A DNA stretch of 46,684 nt from Spirochaetia bacterium (GCA_021736475.1 JAIPFV010000012.1:1-46684); one strand, 5' to 3'; shown: positions 1 to 8,512, counted from the stretch's first letter. A program made the numbers and translations. The notes: generated by a model from the letters alone, not told the origin.

Positions 1-773
1 GTTTGTTGCTCAGTGGTTTTTTCAACCCGGTATATGCATAGAGTGTGGCCGTGGAAGGGTTCTATAGTAATAAGCTCGCGGACTCCATCACCGTCAATAT
101 CAATGTAGGCATACTCGCTGATGTCACGATCGGTGAGCCGTGTAAAGTTCCAGCTGCGGGCTGTATCTATGTTACTTGCAAACAAGCCTTCTTTGGCAGA
201 AACCCAAATTTCATCGCTGGAGTTGCCAGGGTGGTCAAAACCGCCTGATATGCGGGCCAGACCGTGATTGCGGTGGAGGTTTGAAAGGAGTAGAGCCGGC
301 TCTTGCCAGCAGCTGGTATCGTAAAGTCGTACGGCTCCGGGGCGGCTCCAGTCCTGGGGGGAACTTTTCTGCTCGGCCAGGGTAGCTGCAATCAGGTACT
401 CCCTGCCGTGTATGGCAAGGGGCTGCAGACGGTGGGCAAAAGGCAGATCGGCCACTCTGTTAATGTGCCACGGGGCTGAGGGACGGCGGACATCCTGGGG
501 CTGCAGCGTGTAGATGGCCGCATCCTGGAACTTGTAGCCCAAAAAGCAGTTCATCACCGAGTAGACCGGGCCGTCCGGCACGTGCTGGACTATGTCCATC
601 GTACCGCCGGGAGTGTCGAGGGTGTTGGCTACTTGCCAGCTTTCTGCATCGACCAGCAGTGCCGGTCCGTGGTCTTCCGGGGAGAGCAGTACATAGGGAT
701 GTGAGTTGAACTGGAGGGCTGCTACTGCATAGGGCATGTTCATATGAGCTAAAATGTGCGCATCTATTTTCAT
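1..773 (-). CDS. Partial propeller-like protein (C-terminus beyond the window)
   Basis: This leftward frame stays open from an ATG at 771-773 to the left edge, giving about 257 residues. GAGGCAAGG just upstream serves as the ribosome site. The translation has short beta-strand-like blocks and near its visible end a D-x-D-x-D-G calcium-type loop (YIDIDGDGVRELI), typical of FG-GAP/VCBS propeller blades. There is no signal peptide, so it is probably cytoplasmic. It begins 11 bases after the aldo/keto reductase and should be the third gene of that leftward operon. A role as a sugar-lactone-type or binding propeller is possible, but no precise function can be assigned. Confidence 0.75.
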   Translation of the reverse strand, partial: MKIDAHILAHMNMPYAVAALQFNSHPYVLLSPEDHGPALLVDAESWQVANTLDTPGGTMDIVQHVPDGPVYSVMNCFLGYKFQDAAIYTLQPQDVRRPSAPWHINRVADLPFAHRLQPLAIHGREYLIAATLAEQKSSPQDWSRPGAVRLYDTSCWQEPALLLSNLHRNHGLARISGGFDHPGNSSDEIWVSAKEGLFASNIDTARSWNFTRLTDRDISEYAYIDIDGDGVRELITIEPFHGHTLCIYRVEKTTEQQ

Positions 774-784
774 GTGCCTTGCCT

Positions 785-1810
785 CTATCTCCGGGGCGTA
801 TTATCGGAGCCGGTATACCGCACTCTGGAGTTGCTTTGGTACATGTCCGGATTACCCCCGGTTGCCTTTTTCAGTTCCTCCGTCGCGTCCTCCAGAGCCT
901 GTAGGACATCCGCCGAGAGGGTGGTTTCGGCCGCTTGAATGGAACTGGTCAGTTGTTCTTCGGTACGTGCCCCGATAAGCATTGTATCGATAAAGGGCTT
1001 TGACCCTACGAACGCCAGAGCGAGCTCTAAAAGAGATTTACCTTGGGATTTGCCGATAGCAAGGAGCTGCTCAAGCGCCGCCTGGGTCTGAGCCTCCATC
1101 CCCGGTTCTGAATGTCGAACCCCCGGCCATGAGGGGCTGAAATGACGGGTTCTTTTGCGTCCGGAGGGAAACTCGGAGAGCTGTTTGTATTTTCCGCTGA
1201 GCAATCCCTGTTGCAGGGCGGTGTAGGCGATGGTGATGATACCGTTTTTACGACTTTCTTCGGCTATCTCATTCTCGATAACCCGCCATAGCAGATTATA
1301 AGGAATTTGGTTGCTGACAATTGGAAAATCATTTTCCTCTTTAATGTCATACACACCGAAATTGCATACCCCTATGGTGCGAATCAAGCCTTCCTGCTGC
1401 ATGGTGCTGAAAATTTCCAGAGCTCTGCGGGTTTGCTGAGGGGAGTGCGCCGGCCAGTGGATCTGCATGAGGTCGATAGTATCGCGTTGTAAGCGGCGAA
1501 GAGTGTCGGTAACCATTTTCCGCAGTTCCCCGGGACTCTGTTCTTCGACCTTGCATTTGCTCGCTACGAGGGCCTCGGGTCTGTCCGCAAGGGCTTTGCC
1601 CAGGATCTCCTCGCTTCTGCCGTTCCCGTAGTTAGGCGCTGTGTCAAAGAGGTTAATGCCGTGGTCGAGGGCAGCGTGGACCACACGGATGCACTGCTGT
1701 TCCCGACTTTCACCCCAGATAGCATCTCCCGCGAAGGTCCATGTACCAAGGGCCACAGTGGAAATCTCTGAACTGCCGAGCCCCGCCCTGCCGAGGGTTG
1801 TGGTTTTCAT
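785..1810 (-). CDS. Aldo/keto reductase
   Basis: This 341-residue protein is a complete NAD(P)H-dependent aldo/keto reductase, a TIM-barrel enzyme that interconverts carbonyl and alcohol groups on sugars or small acids. The family signature is clear: the catalytic Asp and Tyr in FDTAPNYGNG, the Lys in VASKCK and the His in MQIHWP. The C-terminal cofactor block (LIGARTEEQL) is intact. The frame is open further upstream, but the ATG at 1810 is chosen because the family N-terminus (MKTTTLGRAGLG) begins there, 4 bases after the preceding stop. It is the middle gene of a leftward operon in the catabolic island, so its substrate is probably an intermediate of that pathway. Confidence 0.9.
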   Translation of the reverse strand: MKTTTLGRAGLGSSEISTVALGTWTFAGDAIWGESREQQCIRVVHAALDHGINLFDTAPNYGNGRSEEILGKALADRPEALVASKCKVEEQSPGELRKMVTDTLRRLQRDTIDLMQIHWPAHSPQQTRRALEIFSTMQQEGLIRTIGVCNFGVYDIKEENDFPIVSNQIPYNLLWRVIENEIAEESRKNGIITIAYTALQQGLLSGKYKQLSEFPSGRKRTRHFSPSWPGVRHSEPGMEAQTQAALEQLLAIGKSQGKSLLELALAFVGSKPFIDTMLIGARTEEQLTSSIQAAETTLSADVLQALEDATEELKKATGGNPDMYQSNSRVRYTGSDNTPRR

Positions 1811-1814
1811 TGGA

Positions 1815-2495
1815 CTACTTCTCCTCTGTAGAGAGTTGCGGGGGTGCAGCTGCACGTATCTGAGCGGCAAAATTATGCATTTGCTCGGCTGCATCGGGCA
1901 TGGTGATAAGGGGGTGACCAATTACTACATAGGAAGCGCCGCGGCGGATCGCCTCTATCCCTTGTTCCGCACTGAACACAACCGGTCCGATAGGCAGAGA
2001 GACCGCATTCACCAGTTCTTCCAGCCCTTCGAGAGGATCGGCCGCAGAATTCCGGTTTAATTCGTCGATTGCCAAGTGCAAAAGCAGGTAGTCGGCACCC
2101 AGCGCCTCCAGCTCTTTTGCCTTTTGTGCGAGTTCCGCTGTGGAGGTTCCCAGCATATCTACCTGCACCTTTACTCCCGCCTGGTGTCCGGCCTCGATAG
2201 CCTTATGGATGCTGGCCGGATTAGCCACTGCCATCACGGTTGCCACTCCGGCGCCCAACTCTCCTGCGCGAGTAAAATACTGAGCGACCCCGTCCAGTGC
2301 CTTAAAATCCGCCAACACGGTGCTGTTCTTTGAAACAGCGGCGACCTCGCGGATTGACTCTATACCGGCAAAGGTTAAGAGGGGGGTTCCCACTTCTATC
2401 CATTCGGCCTCTATCGATAGGGCGGTTTTAACTTGCTGGAGACCTGAGGGGATGTCTTGTGTGTCTATAGAGACCTGGATCCAAGGTTTATGCAT
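1815..2495 (-). CDS. OMP-decarboxylase superfamily enzyme (3-keto-gulonate-6-P decarboxylase / hexulose-P synthase type)
   Basis: The 226-residue protein is a short (beta/alpha)8 barrel of the orotidine-phosphate decarboxylase suprafamily. The diagnostic D-x-K-x-x-D motif is visible as ADFKALDG, and a phosphate-gripping loop is seen near the C-terminus (VVIGHPL). Characterised relatives either decarboxylate beta-keto sugar-acid phosphates or perform the aldol reaction of hexulose-phosphate synthase; both use Mg2+. The ATG at 2495 has AAGGAG upstream. It leads the leftward operon and faces the GntR regulator across a shared 136-base control region with two operator-like palindromes. Inference: it acts on a phosphorylated beta-keto acid made in this island. 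The exact substrate is unknown. Confidence 0.85.
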   Translation of the reverse strand: MHKPWIQVSIDTQDIPSGLQQVKTALSIEAEWIEVGTPLLTFAGIESIREVAAVSKNSTVLADFKALDGVAQYFTRAGELGAGVATVMAVANPASIHKAIEAGHQAGVKVQVDMLGTSTAELAQKAKELEALGADYLLLHLAIDELNRNSAADPLEGLEELVNAVSLPIGPVVFSAEQGIEAIRRGASYVVIGHPLITMPDAAEQMHNFAAQIRAAAPPQLSTEEK

Positions 2496-2523
2496 TTATT
2501 CACTCCTTACTTGACGAATAATT

Positions 2524-2539
2524 GTATATAGAATACTAT
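2524..2539. promoter_or_regulatory. Putative GntR operator O1
   Basis: The 16-mer GTATATAGAATACTAT differs at one base from the site at 5255-5270. The dyad core is ATAGAATACTAT (2528-2539). It lies about 30 bases upstream of the leftward start at 2495, where it would cover that promoter. Confidence 0.65.
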
Positions 2540-2589
2540 TGTGCATATGGTAGGGTGCATTTAGCGACCTGTCAACGGCTAAACGCATT

Positions 2590-2605
2590 AAATTGTACAC
2601 AATTT
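2590..2605. promoter_or_regulatory. Putative GntR operator O2
   Basis: AAATTGTACACAATTT is a perfect inverted repeat of 7-base arms around a central AC. Its core ATTGTACACAAT matches the TNGTATACNA form often bound by FCD-type GntR regulators. It lies 27 bases before the regulator's ATG, consistent with autoregulation. Confidence 0.65.
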
Positions 2606-2631
2606 CCCTGCTGCTGATAAGGAGTTAAGAA

Positions 2632-3303
2632 ATGTCTACAGAAAATGCAGAGTTAAATGATTCTATGGTCGTTCGGCAAAGCTATGCCGACCAGGTGCAT
2701 AAATATCTTAAAGAACTGATTCTCTCCGGCGAACTTCGGCAGGGGGATAAGGTTGTCGAAGATAAGATTGCCAAGCGCTTTGGGGTGAGTAGAACTCCGA
2801 TACGGGAAGCATTAACCCGTCTGCAGGCTGCAGGCTTGGTGCATTTGCAACCTAGAAGTTATGCCGAAGTTGCGAAGATTGGCGGGCAGGAAGCTCGCGA
2901 TATCGCCCAGCTCCGTCTGCATCTGGAAAAATTGACCTTCCGCCTTCTCTGTTCCCAGGAAAAGAGTGGTAAAACTGAACCCCTTATACCAATTGCCGAA
3001 CAAGCCCGCGAATGTCTGATGAACAAAAATAAGGCCGGTTATTTCGAGGCGGACTCACTGTTTCATCTGACCATTGCCGAGTTGTGCGGAAATGAGCAGC
3101 TGTTTCTGCTGTACAAACACTTTGCAAGCAAAGTCCAACTTCTGCGCATCGCCCAGGATGTAACCACAGAGAGACTTGAGATTTATATGCGACAACACTT
3201 TGATCTACTTGATATGCTGGAAAATGGCCGCTGTGGTTCGATTGAAGAGCTGCTTCGAATACATATTGTTCACGATCTAGTAAACGATGGGTATAACGTT
3301 TAA
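2632..3303 (+). CDS. GntR-family regulator, FCD subfamily
   Basis: The 223-residue protein has an N-terminal winged helix (about residues 18-85, with RFGVSRTPIREALTRLQ as recognition region) and an all-helical FCD ligand domain. Likely metal/ligand residues are the Asp and His in ADSLFHLTIAEL and a His in RQHFDLL. FCD regulators usually bind small carboxylates or sugar acids and are released from DNA by ligand. An AAGGAG site precedes the ATG. It is divergent from the 2495 operon and 23 bases ahead of pdxA. Palindromes of one family lie before it, before the leftward operon, before the cupin gene and on the tct promoter, so it is the best candidate for local regulator. Confidence 0.92.
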   Translation: MSTENAELNDSMVVRQSYADQVHKYLKELILSGELRQGDKVVEDKIAKRFGVSRTPIREALTRLQAAGLVHLQPRSYAEVAKIGGQEARDIAQLRLHLEKLTFRLLCSQEKSGKTEPLIPIAEQARECLMNKNKAGYFEADSLFHLTIAELCGNEQLFLLYKHFASKVQLLRIAQDVTTERLEIYMRQHFDLLDMLENGRCGSIEELLRIHIVHDLVNDGYNV

Positions 3304-3326
3304 AATATTGCTGATAGGAGAGATGT

Positions 3327-4334
3327 ATGAGACCACGAATTCAGTTGCTGCTTGGTGATACCGCAGGGGTTGGTCCGGAGCTCTGTGTAAAGGTGATGAA
3401 TGATTTACCGAAAGAAGCACAAGGGGTGCAGATAGTATTGACCGGAGACGGCCGGGTGCTGCAGGAAGCGATGGAGGCTGTTGGTGAATCTTTGGAGCTG
3501 CCGACGATTAAAGAGTTTGCAGAGCTTGCGGGTAAAAGTGATCCGGTGGTGTTCTGGGACTACAGGACCGAAGACACTGCCGTAATTCCCCGGGCGGCGG
3601 TAAGCGAGGCGGCTGGGAGAGAGGTTTTGAACTCCCTTATGCAGTCCATCGACCTTGCCCGTCGGGAAGAGATAGACGGGGTGGTATTTGCCCCCTTTAA
3701 TAAGGAATCGATGCATTTAGCTGGTGCAAAGCACTATTCTGAACTTGAACTATTCAAAGAAGAGTTTGATAGACAGGATATACCGGGCGAATTTAATATT
3801 TTGGACGGCCTTTGGATTGCCAGGGTTACTTCGCACATACCAGTTGCGCAGATTGCCGGCAGTCTGAATGAGGCGTTGATAAGTAAAACGATAAGTTTAT
3901 TGGGGGAAGCTCAGGTAGTTGCCGGTATTCAGCCCCGAATCGCAGTTGCTTCGTTAAATCCCCACTCCGGTGAGCACGGTATATTCGGCGATGAAGAGGG
4001 GCGTTTGATTACCCCCGCCGTGGAAATGATAAAGGAAAAATATAAGGATTGGAAAATTGAAGGCCCGATACCGGCGGATACCCTGTTTCCGAGGGTACTG
4101 AAGGGTGGATATACGGGGGTAGTGGGTATGTATCACGACCAGATTCAGATTGCCACCAAGCTTATTGGACTGGAACGGGGAGTTACTCTGCACCCGGGCA
4201 TGAAGGTTCCGATCGCGACAGCCGCCCATGGTACCGCCTTTGACCTGAAGGGGTCCGGCAAGGCCGGGCATAACGCCCTTAAAAATGCAGTGGCCTTGGT
4301 CGCTGACATGGCGCTTGGTGCACAAGAGGTGTGA
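3327..4334 (+). CDS. pdxA: PdxA-family 4-phospho-hydroxyacid dehydrogenase (PdxA2-like)
   Basis: The 335-residue protein has the PdxA fold and the three metal-binding His blocks: AKHYSELE, GMYHDQ and AAHGTAFDLKGSG. PdxA oxidises the C3 hydroxyl of 4-phospho-hydroxythreonine with NAD and the product loses CO2. The PdxA2 subgroup does the same with 4-phospho-D-threonate or D-erythronate to give dihydroxyacetone phosphate. With a GntR/FCD regulator, a tricarboxylate transporter and sugar kinases nearby, and no other vitamin B6 gene, the catabolic PdxA2 role is more likely than pyridoxal synthesis. GATAGGAGAG precedes the ATG. The usual partner kinase (DUF1537 family) is not in the window. Confidence 0.88.
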   Translation: MRPRIQLLLGDTAGVGPELCVKVMNDLPKEAQGVQIVLTGDGRVLQEAMEAVGESLELPTIKEFAELAGKSDPVVFWDYRTEDTAVIPRAAVSEAAGREVLNSLMQSIDLARREEIDGVVFAPFNKESMHLAGAKHYSELELFKEEFDRQDIPGEFNILDGLWIARVTSHIPVAQIAGSLNEALISKTISLLGEAQVVAGIQPRIAVASLNPHSGEHGIFGDEEGRLITPAVEMIKEKYKDWKIEGPIPADTLFPRVLKGGYTGVVGMYHDQIQIATKLIGLERGVTLHPGMKVPIATAAHGTAFDLKGSGKAGHNALKNAVALVADMALGAQEV

Positions 4335-4335
4335 T

Positions 4336-4758
4336 ATGGACAACTCTATACGCACAAATGGAATAGAGCATATTGGAATGCTGGTGCAGGATACGGAAGC
4401 TCTGGCTGCCTGGTACTGCAGCCTGTTTGGGGCTTCCGAGGTATCCCGGAGCAAGGAAGATATGCCGATAATATTTTTGAGTTTTGGGCGTGGAGCTCTG
4501 ATTGAGCTAGTTCCGACCTCGGAAAACGTTGCAGAAGAGGTGCGAGGTCATATACATATATCTTTATCAGTTAATGACATAGCTGCAGCAACGGAGGTAC
4601 TTTCCCGCAAGGGTGCTGCTCTGGAACGCCCTGTATTTGAAGCCTATGACGGCAGCAAGGTGGCTTTTTTTCGCGATCCTGAAGGGAATTTGGTGCAACT
4701 TGTGGAACGGATCACCGGCAGTTCGATTCACGCAGAGGTGTTTGAAAAGGGAAGATAA
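4336..4758 (+). CDS. VOC-family (glyoxalase/dioxygenase fold) protein
   Basis: The 140-residue protein is a single vicinal-oxygen-chelate unit of two beta-alpha-beta-beta-beta modules. Expected metal ligands are the His of GIEHIG, the Glu of ALIELVP and the His of GHIHISLS. The fourth position, normally Glu in GNLxELVE, is Gln here (GNLVQLVE). The ATG at 4336 starts one base after the pdxA stop, so the genes are translationally linked. VOC proteins include epimerases, glyoxalases, dioxygenases and binding proteins. An isomerase or lyase step in the island is plausible but not provable. The operon ends at the hairpin at 4781. Confidence 0.82.
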   Translation: MDNSIRTNGIEHIGMLVQDTEALAAWYCSLFGASEVSRSKEDMPIIFLSFGRGALIELVPTSENVAEEVRGHIHISLSVNDIAAATEVLSRKGAALERPVFEAYDGSKVAFFRDPEGNLVQLVERITGSSIHAEVFEKGR

Positions 4759-4780
4759 GGGAGCAGTCCCAAGAAATACA

Positions 4781-4814
4781 AAAGGCCGGGTACACAATGT
4801 ACTTCGGCCTTTTT
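4781..4814. terminator. Bidirectional intrinsic terminator
   Basis: AAAGGCCG (4781-4788) pairs with CGGCCTTT (4805-4812), with an inner GTACA/TGTAC stem. A-rich sequence on the left and a T-run on the right suit termination of both the VOC operon and the convergent cupin gene. Confidence 0.8.
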
Positions 4815-4851
4815 GCATGTATTACAATCTCTACTGGAGTTTACTGGAGTT

Positions 4852-5232
4852 TTAACTCTCCATGTCGTGGTCGTCGCGAAACTGCTTTTCTTCAAAGGGC
4901 GGGGATACGGAACACAGCGATTTTAGGGGGACCTCACCAGTGTTCACCACTTGGTGGACGCATCCGGGGGGGACATAGACGAGGTTTCCCTGCCGATACT
5001 CCTTTTCCTCATCATCAACAATCATGATGCCGTTGCCGCTGACACAATAGAAGACTTCTTCGTTTGTCTCATGGGAGTGGGCGTTTGTTTTGTTACCGGG
5101 TGCAACGGTTGAGGTGCCAATCCATAGATTTTTGCTTCCTAAAGTCCAGGGGGCTGAAAGGTGTTTGATTTCTCGCTTGTAGGGGGCCTCTATGTGATCG
5201 CCCTTAATGTCATCTTCATGAACAATATGCAT
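4852..5232 (-). CDS. Cupin-domain protein
   Basis: The 126-residue protein is one small cupin barrel. Metal ligands are visible: HSH and Glu in NAHSHETNEEVFY, and His in PPGCVHQV. Such proteins are sugar-acid isomerases, lyases, dioxygenases or sensors. GGAG lies 8 bases ahead of the ATG at 5232. It stands alone on the left strand between the pdxA and tct operons, and its promoter carries the best copy of the island operator, which ties it to the same pathway. No catalytic role can be fixed from sequence. Confidence 0.85.
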   Translation of the reverse strand: MHIVHEDDIKGDHIEAPYKREIKHLSAPWTLGSKNLWIGTSTVAPGNKTNAHSHETNEEVFYCVSGNGIMIVDDEEKEYRQGNLVYVPPGCVHQVVNTGEVPLKSLCSVSPPFEEKQFRDDHDMES

Positions 5233-5254
5233 ATGCTTTATCTCCTTAATAGTG

Positions 5255-5298
5255 GTATATAGTATACTATTATATTATTTGTTTGTAGTCAAATTCAA
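5255..5298 (-). promoter_or_regulatory. Cupin promoter with GntR operator O3
   Basis: GTATATAGTATACTAT (5255-5270) contains the perfect 12-base palindrome ATAGTATACTAT (5259-5270). On the minus strand TTGAAT (5293-5298) and TATAAT (5269-5274) are 18 bases apart, so the operator overlaps the -10 and start site. Confidence 0.65.
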
Positions 5299-5457
5299 GG
5301 TGAAATGTATTCAGAGAGGCTTCGAAAAATGCAAAAAGTACTTACAATATAGTCAAATAAACCAAAAAAGGCATATTTACGCTTGTCTTGAAAGGGATTT
5401 TTTGGATAAATAGTTGAACTAATCAGTAATTTATATTAAAAATTCTAAAAGAAATTC

Positions 5458-5485
5458 TTGACAAAAAGAGTATATGGTATACAAT
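5458..5485 (+). promoter_or_regulatory. tctBAC promoter with GntR operator O4
   Basis: TTGACA (5458-5463), 16 bases, then TACAAT (5480-5485). The -10 is embedded in GTATATGGTATACAAT (5470-5485), which differs at only two positions from the cupin operator. AT-rich tracts upstream (about 5400-5455) may act as an UP element. Repression by occlusion is the natural reading. Confidence 0.7.
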
Positions 5486-5511
5486 CTATTAGCACATACC
5501 AAGGAGGATGG

Positions 5512-5955
5512 ATGAAACGGTTAAAAACAAGAACAATCCTGCCGGCACTTACCGCTTTAATCGGTTTAGTGTGGGTGATCGTTGGACTCACCAAATATGG
5601 GTGGTGGGTCGAAGGGCGCCCGCAAAGCGGTTTTTTCCCCGCCATTATCGGTGGACTCTTATTGTTTGTCAGTATTTTGGCAGTAATGAGTGAGATGAAG
5701 GAAAATCCCCCGCAGTTTCTGATTACCCATTTGTATCCCATCCTTGCAGCGGTCGGAATGGTGCTGGCGGCACTTTTGATCGGCTTTTTTCCGGCTCTGA
5801 TTCTGTACGTGTTCGGCTGGCTCAAATGGTATGAGAAATACAACCTGTTTACAGCTGGACTTACTACAGGGATTACCACTGCATTGATGTACGGGGTTTT
5901 TTATGTCTGGCTGAGAGTGCCCTTTCCGACCGGTATTTTAGTTGAGTTGCTTTAG
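5512..5955 (+). CDS. tctB: Tripartite tricarboxylate transporter, small membrane subunit TctB
   Basis: The 147-residue protein has about four hydrophobic helices in the TctB pattern: LPALTALIGLVWVIVGL, an amphipathic FFPAIIGGLL segment, then two long C-terminal helices. AAGGAGG lies just before the ATG at 5512, which removes 18 residues read from an upstream start inside the promoter. It is the first gene of tctBAC, 11 bases ahead of tctA. TctB is the small membrane partner of TctA in secondary uptake of carboxylates. Confidence 0.85.
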   Translation: MKRLKTRTILPALTALIGLVWVIVGLTKYGWWVEGRPQSGFFPAIIGGLLLFVSILAVMSEMKENPPQFLITHLYPILAAVGMVLAALLIGFFPALILYVFGWLKWYEKYNLFTAGLTTGITTALMYGVFYVWLRVPFPTGILVELL

Positions 5956-5966
5956 GGGATGATGAA

Positions 5967-7472
5967 ATGGAAACAGTAGAACTTTTATTAAGCGGTTTTG
6001 CTACCGCATTAACAATTCAGAATTTTTTTGCTGCAGCTTTTGGAGCGTTTCTGGGAATCCTTGTAGGGGCGATGCCCGGCATAGGATCCCTTGCCGGCGT
6101 AGCGCTACTGCTGCCGCTGACTTTCAAGTTTAATCCTACCACCGGAATAATTATGCTGTCGGCTCTGTACTACTCTAACATGTACGGCGGGTCTTACAGT
6201 TCGATACTACTTAATATTCCGGGGGATACTCCGGCGGTTATGACCGGATTAGACGGGCATCCGCTGGCAAGCCAGGGACGGCCGGGGGTGGCTCTGTTTA
6301 CTTCCAATATATCCTCGTTTATCGGCGGTACGATCGGAATTCTTATACTGACTATAATCGGCCCGGGGCTTGCGAGGTTTGGACTGCATTTTGGTCCGGT
6401 AGAGATGACCGCCCTGATGGCGGTGGCAATGACATCCCTGGGCTGGCTGTTAGGGGATAACCCGATACGCGGTATGGTAGCCACTCTAATTGGTATTTTA
6501 ATGGCCACCATGGGTTTTGATGCGGTAACCGGATTACCCCGTTTTGATTTTGGATCGATTTATCTGCTAAGCGGAATACCCTTTATACCGCTAGTGGTTG
6601 GAATTTTCGGTTTTTCTCAGGTAATAGAAATGATGGAAAAACGGAATACCGCCAGGGGCTTTGATATAGATAAACTTACCCTGAAGGATAGTCTGCTAAC
6701 TAAGGCCGAGACGCTGCGTATTTTACCGCCGGCCCTCCGATCAGGCTTCTTAGGCACCCTAATCGGGGTGCTGCCCGGAGCAGGTGCAACAACCGGGTCC
6801 TTCTTGAGCTATCTAATGGAAAAGCGGCTTGGAAAGGACGGGCACAAGCTTGGTACAGGACGTGTTGAGGGAGTAGCCGCAGCGGAAGCCGGCAACAATG
6901 CCGCAGCTGCAGGGGCTTTTGCACCGCTGCTCTCGCTTGGTATCCCCGGGTCCGGAACAGGGGCAGTGCTGCTGGGTGGTTTACTGATGTACGGACTAAA
7001 CCCCGGGCCGCGTTTGTTCCAAACTCAACCGGAGTTTACCTGGGGGATTATTGCATCCTTATATGTGGCAAATATCATTACTCTACTGGTTGCAATAATG
7101 ATTGTTCCTTTTCTTATTAAAATATTAAAAGTTCCGGTAAAGATGATGATACCTATTATTACAACTATTTGTATTATGGGTAGTTACAGCGCAAATAATT
7201 CGCTCTATGGAATTATTATTATGTTGATAGCTGGAATATTCGGTTTCTTTATGAAGAAATTCGGATATCCCATAGCCCCCCTGCTATTGGCATATGTCCT
7301 GGCGCCTACGATGGAGAAGAACTTTCGTCAGGCGTTACAGATTTCCGACGGCAGTATGATGATTTTTCTGCAGAAACCTATCGCAGCAGTGCTGGTCGGA
7401 TTTCTATTGCTTACAGTTTTGTCTCCAGTTATCCGTTGGGTAATTGGTAGTATAAAAAATCAACCAAATTAA
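5967..7472 (+). CDS. tctA: Tripartite tricarboxylate transporter, large membrane subunit TctA
   Basis: The 501-residue protein has about 11-12 transmembrane helices and the conserved TctA loops: GAMPGIGSLAGVALLLP, the YGGSYSSILLNIPGD block, and the inverted-repeat counterpart GVLPGAGATTGSF. TctA forms the channel that couples ion entry to import of the carboxylate handed over by TctC. Full length and undamaged. Characterised transporters take citrate, tartrate, terephthalate and similar acids, so the island substrate is probably an organic or sugar acid. Confidence 0.95.
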   Translation: METVELLLSGFATALTIQNFFAAAFGAFLGILVGAMPGIGSLAGVALLLPLTFKFNPTTGIIMLSALYYSNMYGGSYSSILLNIPGDTPAVMTGLDGHPLASQGRPGVALFTSNISSFIGGTIGILILTIIGPGLARFGLHFGPVEMTALMAVAMTSLGWLLGDNPIRGMVATLIGILMATMGFDAVTGLPRFDFGSIYLLSGIPFIPLVVGIFGFSQVIEMMEKRNTARGFDIDKLTLKDSLLTKAETLRILPPALRSGFLGTLIGVLPGAGATTGSFLSYLMEKRLGKDGHKLGTGRVEGVAAAEAGNNAAAAGAFAPLLSLGIPGSGTGAVLLGGLLMYGLNPGPRLFQTQPEFTWGIIASLYVANIITLLVAIMIVPFLIKILKVPVKMMIPIITTICIMGSYSANNSLYGIIIMLIAGIFGFFMKKFGYPIAPLLLAYVLAPTMEKNFRQALQISDGSMMIFLQKPIAAVLVGFLLLTVLSPVIRWVIGSIKNQPN

Positions 7473-7484
7473 GGAGAGTTGAGT

Positions 7485-8432
7485 ATGAAAAAAATTATGC
7501 TAGTGTTAATGCTGGTACTGGCCGTGACAGCCTACGTGTCTGCCGAGGGTCAACAGGAAAGTGATGGGTCTTGGAGTCCGTCTAAGACAGTTACCTGGTA
7601 TTGTACCTCCAGTCCCGGTGGCGGTTCGTCAATTTTCACCCAAACTATCATTGAAATTATCAATGATGAGAACCTTGTAGAAGAAGATATAATCATAAAC
7701 TACAAGACCGACGGAGGTGGTGCTGTAGGACGGCGAGAGGTAAGCCGTGCAAAAACTAACGGTCATACCTTGTTGACCTTCAACAATGGAGACTTGCAGC
7801 CCCTGGTTCAGGTTGAAAACGGAGAGCTTGACGATCTAACCCCTATAGCAGTTATGGCGAATGATGGCCAAATTCTGCTGGTCCGCAGTAATTACAAATA
7901 CCAGACCGGCGAAGAGCTTGTAGAGGCAATGGAGTCGGGCGAACGGATTATTTTCGGCGGATCGAAGGGCGACGACATCAATTTTTACAACAAAATTGAT
8001 GAAGAAGTCGGTGGCGACACCGAATATCTGGTAAACGATTCAACCGGTGATGCCCTAACTCAGATTCTGGGTGAAGATATCGATGTAGTAATTGCCAAGC
8101 CCGCTGCCTCCTATGAACTGGTAAGCAGTGGCGAACTGGTTCCGGTAATTGCCGCTACAAAAGATAGATTTGATGAACCCTTTGATGCTCCCACATTCAA
8201 AGAGCTGGGATATGATATCGAGCTCACAGTGTTTCGTGGAGTTGCCGCTCCGAAGAATATGCCGCAGGCAGCTGTGGACTTCTGGTCGGATGTAATGGGA
8301 AAGGTTTCAGAGACCGATGCATGGCAGAACAACTACCTGGATAAGTTCCTGCTGACCGGTCGTTATATACCTGCTGATGAAGCTTACGATTATATGAAAG
8401 ACTTTGAAGAAAAGTACAAAGCGAACATGTAG
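7485..8432 (+). CDS. tctC: Tripartite tricarboxylate transporter, solute-binding protein TctC
   Basis: The 315-residue protein begins with a signal peptide (MKKIMLVLMLVLAVTAYVSA) and a mature end EGQQES. The body matches Bug/TctC receptors, with SSPGGGSSIF near the ligand pocket, then the typical KTDGGGAVGRRE and FRGVAAPKNMP blocks. GGAGAG supports the ATG at 7485; a TTG two codons earlier is less likely. It delivers a carboxylate to TctAB. A hairpin follows the stop, which may lower expression of downstream genes relative to the transporter. Confidence 0.92.
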   Translation: MKKIMLVLMLVLAVTAYVSAEGQQESDGSWSPSKTVTWYCTSSPGGGSSIFTQTIIEIINDENLVEEDIIINYKTDGGGAVGRREVSRAKTNGHTLLTFNNGDLQPLVQVENGELDDLTPIAVMANDGQILLVRSNYKYQTGEELVEAMESGERIIFGGSKGDDINFYNKIDEEVGGDTEYLVNDSTGDALTQILGEDIDVVIAKPAASYELVSSGELVPVIAATKDRFDEPFDAPTFKELGYDIELTVFRGVAAPKNMPQAAVDFWSDVMGKVSETDAWQNNYLDKFLLTGRYIPADEAYDYMKDFEEKYKANM

Positions 8433-8453
8433 ACAGCAAATAGAAGTGTAATT

Positions 8454-8484
8454 AAAGGGAGCCTCGCATGGGGCTCCCTTTGTA
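8454..8484 (+). terminator. Intercistronic hairpin, attenuator or partial terminator
   Basis: AAAGGGAGCC (8454-8463) and GGCTCCCTTT (8472-8481) form a perfect 10-base stem with an 8-base loop. The T-run is short (TTTG), and dhaK follows 29 bases later with no strong promoter seen, so partial read-through is likely. Confidence 0.65.
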
Positions 8485-8512
8485 ATGCAGAGAATGAGAA
8501 TACGGAGGAAAC

